Source of the DNA: Atopobium sp. UBA2090
GTDB lineage: Bacteria > Actinomycetota > Coriobacteriia > Coriobacteriales > Atopobiaceae
Reading direction: 5' to 3'
Assembly: GCA_002331575.1 (NCBI GenBank)
Contig: DCZG01000139.1
Span: forward strand, 13,873-20,380
Length of the DNA: 6,508 nucleotides
Shown: piece by piece, positions 1 through 5,440 of the stretch
How positions within the stretch are numbered: the first letter of the stretch is position 1
How the letters are laid out: each line of letters begins with the position of its first letter
The notes under the pieces: generated by a model
What the model saw: only the letters and a program-made list of their open reading frames with translations
What the model was told of the DNA's origin: nothing
Databases searched by the model: none
Translations under genes and position numbers: made by a program

Positions 1-2
1 CG

Positions 3-488
3 GACGTACTCGAGGGCGCCCGCAACGTGGCCGTGCTCGAGGGTCTCGTCGACGTCACCAACGTCGGCGCGGTGTTCCGCTCCGCCGCGGCACTCGGCGC
101 CGATGCCGTGATTCTGTCGCCGAGGTGCGCGGACCCCCTCTGCCGCAGGGCGGTGAGGGTCTCGATGGGAACGGTCTTCCAGGTGCCGTGGACACGGGCG
201 AAGGAGAGGGACTGGCCGCGCGGCATGGTCGACGACCTGCATGGACGTGGCTTCTCGTGCCTCGCGCTCGCGCTCGACGACGAGGCCGTGGCAATCGACT
301 CGCCGCAGATCGCGGGGCGGGGGAGACGAGCGCTGTTCTTTGGCTCCGAGGGATACGGACTCTCCGCCGAGACGCTCGCCGCCTGCGACCGCAAGGTCAT
401 CATCCCCATGTCGAACGGGGTGGACTCCCTGAACGTGGCGGCGAGCAGCGCGGTCGCCTTCTGGGAGCTCTTCTCGCGCAGGGGATGA
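3..488 (+). CDS. SpoU/TrmH-family RNA 2'-O-ribose methyltransferase, 5'-truncated by window edge
   Basis: This is the catalytic part of a SPOUT-class enzyme that transfers a methyl group from S-adenosylmethionine to a ribose 2'-OH in rRNA or tRNA. The reading frame is open from base 3 with no start in view. The GTG at 27 lies inside a conserved strand (NVAVLEGLVDVTNVGAVFRS) and is unlikely to be the true start. The three SpoU motifs are present in order: motif 1 with N and R in NVGAVFRSA (about bases 60-86), motif 2 FGSEGYGL (about 339-362), and motif 3 IPMSNGVDSLNVAASSA (about 402-455), which forms the knotted SAM site. In view are 161 residues, against about 250-270 for a full member, so the N-terminal substrate-binding part lies outside. 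The family assignment is firm. Which RNA nucleotide is modified cannot be told from the sequence. The next gene downstream is convergent. Confidence 0.93.
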   Translation, partial: DVLEGARNVAVLEGLVDVTNVGAVFRSAAALGADAVILSPRCADPLCRRAVRVSMGTVFQVPWTRAKERDWPRGMVDDLHGRGFSCLALALDDEAVAIDSPQIAGRGRRALFFGSEGYGLSAETLAACDRKVIIPMSNGVDSLNVAASSAVAFWELFSRRG

Positions 489-541
489 GAGGACTTTCGA
501 GGCTTTGATGAGCGACCCAATATGCCGACGTAGAGGGTAAG

Positions 542-581
542 AGTATGGACAGCCACCTCTCACGCAGTGGCTGGCCATACT
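542..581. terminator. Long hairpin between convergent genes, putative bidirectional terminator
   Basis: Bases 542-556 and 567-581 form an inverted repeat with 14 of 15 positions paired; the single mismatch is A549 against G574. The loop is 10 nt (557-566). It sits between the stop of the methyltransferase gene (488) and the stop of the convergent GH3 gene (605), where a shared terminator is expected. Neither side carries a clear U-tract: the plus side continues TAGTCCGTGC, and the minus side reads CTCTTACCC. Intrinsic termination would therefore be weak, or the stem may protect or process the 3' ends. A protein-binding site is an alternative reading. Apart from this hairpin the 489-604 gap shows nothing. 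Confidence 0.5.
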
Positions 582-604
582 AGTCCGTGCGGAAATGCGG
601 GCGT

Positions 605-3100
605 CTAGAAACTCACGCTTGCCGTGGGCGCGGTGAGCGGTTCGACGCAGTACTTCTTGGTGCGCTCATCGTCGATGACTCCAGACCAGTTGAGCCCAAA
701 GCCAAAGTCATAGATGTTCTTTGCGGAATCGATGTAGCAGTCCATGTCACGAGGAACGTCTTCGTACTGCGCCTCGACGGCATCCATGTCCTCGGGCATC
801 TGGAGGGGCAGGAGGCCGGTGGGTTCATACTGTCCTGCCGCCGCGGCGAGAACGTACTTGTCGTCCAGGTCTGCAAAGGTGGCGAACATGGCATCGCAAG
901 TGGGCTCAACCTCTGCAAAGACCATGGGGTTGTTCAGCGAGAACGAGGCGACCAGGGGCACCCCCTCTGGGAGGCTCGCCTTGAGGGCGAGCAGCCCGTC
1001 GAGTTCCGACTCATTGCTCGCGGTCGCGCTCTGCCCAAAGTAGCTGCGGTTCTCGATGGTCCCATCAGCCAGCGTATTTCCGGCAAGGGAAGTCTTGCGT
1101 ACGTTTGCGCCGTCGGCGGTGTACGTGCGGTACTGCAGCGAGATGGGAAGATAGGTCTTCGTCTTCTCGTCATACCCCTGACCTGACGAAGGAGAAGCAA
1201 GTTTGGTAAAGGCGAAGTCGCATGCGGAGAGCTGCTCGGCAGTCGCCTTCGTGCAGTCAGCCTCGGTATAGGATGCCGTGCCAGTCTCCGAATCTGGGTC
1301 GCCCGTGGGGTCTCCAAGCGTGTCGGTTACTACCTCGAAATATTCGCCCGCAAGATCGAGGTCGACGACGGCATCCCAGCTTGCGGGGGTGTGCATGCTC
1401 TTCCCGCCCCATCCCATCGAGTCGGCTGCCGCCTTGAAGGCACGGGGGATGTAGACGGTCGGCTTTGCAGAGCGCTTCTTGACAACCGATCCCGAGTTCT
1501 TGAGCATGACGACGGATTTCTGGGAGATCTCCTCGCCAATGGCCGCAACGTCAGAGTCGGAGACCGCCGCATCCGTTGCAGCCTGCTCGAGGTAGGGGTT
1601 CTCAAAAAGTCCGAGGCGATTCATCGCCACGAAGACTCTCCGGGCCGAGTCGTGAAAACGTGCGTCGGCCTTGTCCTTGCCGATGTCGTCAACCATGATG
1701 TCATGAGCCTGCTGGGCAATGGCAACCTCGAACTCGCCTCCGAACTGGTCGAGCCCGCCAGCCTCGAGTGCCTTCGCCTCTCGCTCCGCAGGAGTAAGAC
1801 TCTCGACTCCCCAAGCGTGGTTGGAGCCACCCTCTCTGAGTTGGCCAGGCGTGTCGAAGTTCGAGGTAATGTCCCAGTCGGAGCTCACGAGGTTGTCGCC
1901 GATGAGATCCCTGAGGATTCCCATCTTGTACTCGTCAAACCCCACGCCGACGTTCTCTCCGTACTCCTTATCCTCTGAGTAGAAGATGTTGTAGTCTGGC
2001 ATCGTCGATCCCGAGCACTTGGTCTTGCCGGGGAGACTGTAGATGCCGTCAGCCCAGGGAATGAAATGTGCCCGGAAGTTGTCACCGGGATATACGTTGT
2101 ATTTTCCGGTATCAGAGTGGTCATAACGTCCGCCCTCGGCCGCACCGCCGCCGGGATAGTGCTTGGTCTGGCAGATGATTGATTCGGAGCCCCAGCCCTC
2201 ATCCTCTCCGCTTTCGTCGTAGGTGGATTGCAGACCGTCGACGTAGTTTTGCGCCAGGTCCCTGTCGAGGGCAGGATCCTCGGTGAAGCCACCAGAAAGG
2301 CGAACCCAGCGCGGGTCTGTCGTGATGCCAATCTGCGGACCGTAATAAACGTGCAGGCCGAGGGCTCGCCAGACCTTTGCCATTGACTCTCCGGCCTTGT
2401 GAGCGAGCTCGGTATCGAAGGTGGCGGCTACTGACATGTTGCCCGGGATTCCGTACTTGAAGAAGGGGTCGAATGCCGCCATGTGGGGGATGCCATAGCC
2501 TCCGAGCTTCTCGCACTGCTCTTGGACGGCGTTGTTCCACTTGACCGCCTCGGTAGTGTCCTCGGGACCGTATCCAGAGTTGTTGCACGTCGTGCGGGCG
2601 CCCTCGGTAAGAATCGAGATGGTCTGATCGCCGAGCGGCATGCCGCTCTCGAAGAAGCTCGTGTAGAACATGAGAGGATAGATGTCCTCCAGCTCCATGG
2701 AGTCTGAGAGCGCCTTTGCACGGTCCTCGTCGGACTGACGCCAGTCCTCGTAGAGATCGAGCTTGCCATTACCATTGAGATCCTTGAACGCGTAGCCATC
2801 GACCTGGATGATGCTGACGTTGGTGTCAGGCATGAAGGCGAGGCTTGGCCCCCCATCCTCGTTCGTGACCTTCGTGAATCCCTCTCCGCTGCGGGACTCG
2901 CCGATCGTCTCCTGGCTCCACTTTGCCGTGACGCTGCTGCCGTCTGGAGCGATGGGATACGACGAGGCGTCAGGCACTTTGAAGCCGCCCTCCGTGCCGG
3001 AGCCCGAGCTGCCACTTGTTCCGGCGGAGCATCCTGCAAGCGCCGCCATGGCGCCCGCTGCGGCCACTCCCTCAAAGAAGTTTCTTCTGGTGAGATTCAT
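605..3100 (-). CDS. Secreted glycoside hydrolase family 3 lipoprotein (beta-glucosidase-like), Tat signal
   Basis: This 831-aa protein is predicted to hydrolyse beta-linked glycosides at the cell surface by the retaining GH3 mechanism. Residues 1-24 carry a twin-arginine motif (TRRNFF, Arg5-Arg6), a hydrophobic stretch and the lipobox LAGC with acceptor Cys24, followed by a Ser/Gly/Thr linker to about 38. An EF-hand-like loop, DLNGNGKLD, lies at 107-115. The barrel domain (about 125-500) has DPRW (262-265), TEDP (273-276), KHYPGGG (313-319) and SSDW (406-409), where Asp408 aligns with the family nucleophile. The sandwich domain begins near SVVMLKN (529-535) and ends with LLPLQMPEDM (763-772) and DFGFGL (798-803). 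No fibronectin-III tail follows. The ATG at 3098-3100 is preceded by purine-rich AGAGGGGAAAAGGGGA, and the Tat signal starts immediately, which fixes the start. The stop is TAG. The gene is divergent from the two-component pair and may share its control region. Substrate is unknown; beta-glucoside or beta-xyloside are possibilities. Confidence 0.92.
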   Translation of the reverse strand: MNLTRRNFFEGVAAAGAMAALAGCSAGTSGSSGSGTEGGFKVPDASSYPIAPDGSSVTAKWSQETIGESRSGEGFTKVTNEDGGPSLAFMPDTNVSIIQVDGYAFKDLNGNGKLDLYEDWRQSDEDRAKALSDSMELEDIYPLMFYTSFFESGMPLGDQTISILTEGARTTCNNSGYGPEDTTEAVKWNNAVQEQCEKLGGYGIPHMAAFDPFFKYGIPGNMSVAATFDTELAHKAGESMAKVWRALGLHVYYGPQIGITTDPRWVRLSGGFTEDPALDRDLAQNYVDGLQSTYDESGEDEGWGSESIICQTKHYPGGGAAEGGRYDHSDTGKYNVYPGDNFRAHFIPWADGIYSLPGKTKCSGSTMPDYNIFYSEDKEYGENVGVGFDEYKMGILRDLIGDNLVSSDWDITSNFDTPGQLREGGSNHAWGVESLTPAEREAKALEAGGLDQFGGEFEVAIAQQAHDIMVDDIGKDKADARFHDSARRVFVAMNRLGLFENPYLEQAATDAAVSDSDVAAIGEEISQKSVVMLKNSGSVVKKRSAKPTVYIPRAFKAAADSMGWGGKSMHTPASWDAVVDLDLAGEYFEVVTDTLGDPTGDPDSETGTASYTEADCTKATAEQLSACDFAFTKLASPSSGQGYDEKTKTYLPISLQYRTYTADGANVRKTSLAGNTLADGTIENRSYFGQSATASNESELDGLLALKASLPEGVPLVASFSLNNPMVFAEVEPTCDAMFATFADLDDKYVLAAAAGQYEPTGLLPLQMPEDMDAVEAQYEDVPRDMDCYIDSAKNIYDFGFGLNWSGVIDDERTKKYCVEPLTAPTASVSF

Positions 3101-3160
3101 GGGTCCCCTTTTCCCCTCTGTCGTCTGCGACCTACTTGGTCGGCTGGTCTTGACTTGCAG

Positions 3161-3166
3161 GGTATA
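3161..3166 (-). promoter_or_regulatory. Candidate -10 element for the GH3 gene
   Basis: On the minus strand this reads TATACC, four of six matches to TATAAT, about 61 bases before the GH3 start codon. No convincing -35 hexamer lies 16-18 bp further upstream, which would fit an activator-dependent promoter. The call rests only on position and a weak match. Confidence 0.25.
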
Positions 3167-3193
3167 TGCAGCTGGTTCAGTCCACCTGCGCTT

Positions 3194-3233
3194 GTCGCAA
3201 GACGCGCGCAGGCCGTCGCAAGAGGTCGCGAGA
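3194..3233 (+). promoter_or_regulatory. Putative LytTR regulator binding site: 9-bp repeats at 21-bp and 10-bp spacing
   Basis: GTCGCAAGA occurs perfectly at 3194-3202 and again at 3215-3223, separated by 12 bp. A third copy with one mismatch (GTCGCGAGA) lies at 3225-3233. Starts are therefore 21 and 10 bp apart, close to two and one helical turns, placing all copies on one face of the DNA. LytTR-domain regulators such as AgrA and VirR are known to bind pairs of roughly 9-bp direct repeats with about 12-13 bp between them. A LytTR gene starts 75 bp downstream. The repeat sequence itself is not a known consensus, so the assignment depends on architecture and context. The first copy also overlaps the small palindrome CTTG-TCG-CAAG (3191-3201). 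Confidence 0.5.
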
Positions 3234-3266
3234 TTGAGAAATGCGCTGATAGATGGCAGGTATACT
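3234..3266 (+). promoter_or_regulatory. Candidate promoter of the two-component operon, long spacer
   Basis: TATACT at 3261-3266 matches five of six -10 bases. TTGAGA at 3234-3239 matches five of six -35 bases and directly abuts the third repeat of the putative operator. The spacer is 21 bp, longer than the usual 17. The AgrA-dependent agr promoters also have over-long spacers (18 and 20 bp), so this layout would suit a promoter that needs LytTR activation. The leader to the ATG at 3308 would be about 35 nt. Confidence 0.4.
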
Positions 3267-3307
3267 TGATGGAGGGCGGGCGTGGGCCTGTTCAGTTGGG
3301 GGGAGCC

Positions 3308-4018
3308 ATGTACCGAGTGCTACTAGTGGAGGACGAGGAGCACGCCGCAACGGTGCTCTCGGACTGCGTCATGCGCTATGCCGAGTCTCGTGGAGAAGAC
3401 CTTCGCGTCTCATGGATTCGCTCTGCCTTGGAGTTTTCCGCCGAGAGCCATCCGGCTGACATCATCTTCATGGATATCGACCTTCCGGGTATCAATGGCA
3501 TGGAAGCAGCTGAGCTGTTGCGCACCTATGACGAGGAGACGCCGCTCGTCTTCGTGACGAACCTTGCTCAGTATGCGGTAAAGGGCTATGAGGTCGACGC
3601 GCTTGACTTCATCGTCAAGCCCGTTCGCTACAACGACCTTGTCATGACGCTGGATCGTGTGCTCAGAAGGCTTCGCCGAACGCGAGGACGGACCACGGCC
3701 GTCCAGACGCACGATGGCGTGCGCGTGGTCTCTCTCTCCGACATCGTCTACGTCGAGGCGCTCAATCACAACCTCGCCTTCCACCTCGTCGACGGCTCCG
3801 AACTCGTATCGCGCGCAACGCTCTCTGGTCTTGAGGAGGGGCTCGAGAGCTCATCGTTCCTACGTGTTTCCAAGAGCTGCATTGTCAATCTAGAGCACAT
3901 TCGTCTGATAAGTGGGGACGAGCTCAAACTCACGGGCGGAGATTCCGTCTGGGTGAGTCGTTCCAGGCGCAAGGTGGTCCTTTCTACCGTCGCTGACTTT
4001 CTCGGGGGAAGCATCTGA
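3308..4018 (+). CDS. LytTR-family DNA-binding response regulator
   Basis: This cytoplasmic 236-aa transcription regulator has an N-terminal receiver domain (about 1-122) and a C-terminal LytTR DNA-binding domain (about 130-234). Receiver residues are all present: acidic pair Glu8-Asp9 (LLVEDE), phospho-acceptor Asp56 (FMDIDLPG), Thr84 (VFVTN) and Lys104-Pro105 (FIVKPV). The LytTR part shows DIVYVEALNHN (145-155) and FLRVSKSCIVNLEHI (184-198). The open frame extends upstream to 3155, but the ATG at 3308 is preferred because it follows a GGGGGGAG ribosome site and starts exactly at the receiver's first strand (MYRVLLVEDE). Length is normal for the family. Its stop overlaps the next start in TGATG (4016-4020), so the sensor gene is translationally coupled and is presumably its partner. 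Targets are not known; the direct repeats upstream suggest autoregulation and control of the divergent GH3 gene. Confidence 0.95.
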   Translation: MYRVLLVEDEEHAATVLSDCVMRYAESRGEDLRVSWIRSALEFSAESHPADIIFMDIDLPGINGMEAAELLRTYDEETPLVFVTNLAQYAVKGYEVDALDFIVKPVRYNDLVMTLDRVLRRLRRTRGRTTAVQTHDGVRVVSLSDIVYVEALNHNLAFHLVDGSELVSRATLSGLEEGLESSSFLRVSKSCIVNLEHIRLISGDELKLTGGDSVWVSRSRRKVVLSTVADFLGGSI

Positions 4019-5331
4019 TGGACGACAAGGTCCAGGCGTTCTATACGATCATCAAGCTCACCGTCGCGATCGTGCTGTTCTCGCATACGCTTCCCCATCG
4101 AGAACGGTTGGGGCTTCGGATATCCTTCGTGGCAGTCGGTGCAGCTCTGGTTTCTTTTGCAGGGTTCTCATCGGGCTTCACGATGTATCCACCGCTTACT
4201 GACTTCTCGAGCTACCTGATTGGCATCCTCTCCTTTCTCGTCGTCTTGTCGCTCATGCTCGTCGGTCAGCTCACTATCTACAGAAACTCATTACTTTGCT
4301 CGCTCTTCTGCTGTTCCATGGCGTACTCGCTGGAGAACTTTTCTTCGGAGGTCGAGAGATGCGTTGCGATGATCTTTCAATTTCCTTCCTATCCACCGCC
4401 CATCGTGCTGGGTTCTCTTCGCTATTGGTTAGTTTCCTCAGTGATATTTCTGGTTGGATATTCAGTTCTCATTCGCCGCATCGAGAAGAGCGGCTTGCGA
4501 CAAATCGATGACCCTGCCATGGTCCTTGCGCTCGTGCTCGCCATCATGGTCAACATGGTTTTCGACCTCATCGTGAAGGAGCTGGGCGTTTCGGACATAG
4601 CCGTTCATTATGTCGTCCTGCTCAACGTGGTCTATCTCAGCCTCTGCGTCTTCATCATGTACGCCGAGTTCGAAATCGTCTATAACCGTCGACTCGAGAT
4701 TGGCATTGCCGCCGAGAAGGAGCTTCGCGAGGCGCAGACGCGTCAGTACGATCTCACGCTCTCGAACATCGAGGCGATAAATGCAAAGTGTCATGCGATT
4801 CGTCATCGTATCTACCAGCTGGAAGAGGGAAGCGAGATTGTCAGCTCGGACGAGCTCGCAGAGCTTGCGCAAGAGATCAGCATCTATGACACCAAGATCA
4901 AGACGGGGAATGATGCACTTGACGTCGTGATCGCCGAGAGGGGCCTCGTCTGTGAACAGTGGGGAATCGTGCTCGCCTGCATCGCTGATGGCTCTGCGCT
5001 CGATTTCGTGGATTCGCCCGACCTACAGCCGTTGGTGGGAGGAATACTCGGAGCTGCGACGGCCGTCGTCCGTGGCATCGAGAGCCGTGATGCCCGTCGA
5101 ATATCGCTGCATGTGGGCGCCAACATGGGCATGACCTCGGTTCACGTTGAATGTCCATGTGCACACCAGTTTGATCTCGGGGATGACCCCGTTGGGTCTG
5201 AGAGTTCTCGTGATCTGCGTGCCGCGATCGACAGGTATGAGGGGATACTCTCCTCAAAGGTGGTGGATGGTACGTATCACCTCAACGTCCTTCTTCCCAG
5301 ACCGCACGGACGAGGGCTGAAGCTGGATTAG
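4018..5331 (+). CDS. Membrane GHKL-type sensor histidine kinase homologue (AgrC/HPK10-like), catalytic motifs degenerate
   Basis: This 437-aa membrane protein has about six or seven hydrophobic segments (near 8-24, 35-52, 66-87, 91-104, 134-152, 167-187 and 195-216), then a coiled region (about 220-250) and a cytoplasmic transmitter. The dimerisation/phosphorylation segment NAKCHAIRHRI (255-265) and the stretch IYDTKIKTGNDALDVVIAER (289-308) place it in the GHKL group that pairs with LytTR regulators. His259 aligns with the phospho-histidine, but the Asp normally following it is Ala260. The expected GNALDNAIE-type N-box reads GGILGAATA (341-349). The usual Asn-Pro reads Cys379-Pro380. The HGxG lid reads GSES (393-396). 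The C-terminal strand HLNVLLP (421-427) is intact, so the domain is complete but probably unable to bind ATP normally. The start overlaps the regulator's stop by one base, with GGGGGAAG at 4004-4011 as ribosome site. Two rare TTA leucine codons (4291, 4429) and a lower local GC set it apart from ftsH. The ligand is unknown. Confidence 0.88.
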   Translation: MDDKVQAFYTIIKLTVAIVLFSHTLPHRERLGLRISFVAVGAALVSFAGFSSGFTMYPPLTDFSSYLIGILSFLVVLSLMLVGQLTIYRNSLLCSLFCCSMAYSLENFSSEVERCVAMIFQFPSYPPPIVLGSLRYWLVSSVIFLVGYSVLIRRIEKSGLRQIDDPAMVLALVLAIMVNMVFDLIVKELGVSDIAVHYVVLLNVVYLSLCVFIMYAEFEIVYNRRLEIGIAAEKELREAQTRQYDLTLSNIEAINAKCHAIRHRIYQLEEGSEIVSSDELAELAQEISIYDTKIKTGNDALDVVIAERGLVCEQWGIVLACIADGSALDFVDSPDLQPLVGGILGAATAVVRGIESRDARRISLHVGANMGMTSVHVECPCAHQFDLGDDPVGSESSRDLRAAIDRYEGILSSKVVDGTYHLNVLLPRPHGRGLKLD

Positions 5332-5375
5332 GAGAATCCGTCTTTCTGTCCAGTCATCGAATCCCGACAAAATAA

Positions 5376-5407
5376 GGAGCGGGGCCCTCGTCTTAGGGCC
5401 CCGCTCC
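5376..5407 (-). terminator. Strong intrinsic terminator for ftsH
   Basis: A perfect 13-bp stem (5376-5388 with 5395-5407, GGAGCGGGGCCCT against its complement) closes a 6-nt loop. Reading on the minus strand it is followed by TTATTTTGTCG, a U-rich tail, so it is oriented to stop transcription leaving ftsH, whose stop codon is 33 bases away. On the plus strand the stem is followed by AGGTGAACG without a U-tract, so termination of the sensor operon here would be weaker. It is the only hairpin I noticed downstream of the sensor gene. Confidence 0.88.
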
Positions 5408-5440
5408 AGGTGAACGTGGTGCGATGAAGGTTTTGGCGGA

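Noticed and set aside
27..29. GTG at 27 as the start of the methyltransferase
   Set aside because: Conserved family sequence continues upstream in frame to the window edge, and a start here would remove the N-terminal domain.
587..1186. 199-codon open frame on the plus strand
   Set aside because: It lies wholly antisense to the GH3 coding region, has no recognisable domain and starts in the terminator region. It is explained by the codon bias of the opposite strand in GC-rich DNA.
1391..1978. 195-codon open frame on the plus strand
   Set aside because: It is antisense to the conserved GH3 barrel, including the nucleophile region, and has no recognisable motifs. It is a shadow frame.
3150..3155. 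TTGACT as a plus-strand -35 element
   Set aside because: It is a good -35 match, but no -10 hexamer lies 16-19 bp downstream; the sequence there is around TGGTTC.
3155..3307. Upstream extension of the response regulator by 51 codons
   Set aside because: The extension would run through the candidate promoter and repeats and encodes no known fold. The ATG at 3308 has a ribosome site and starts at the receiver's first beta strand.
4462..4872. 136-codon minus-strand open frame
   Set aside because: It is antisense to the membrane and coiled part of the sensor. Its Asp/Glu/His-rich translation is the mirror of hydrophobic and basic codons, with no motif.
4018..5331. Sensor gene as a decayed pseudogene
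   Set aside because: The frame is intact over 437 codons with conserved flanking motifs and overlaps the regulator by one base. Only catalytic positions are altered, which suits a maintained pseudokinase better than decay.
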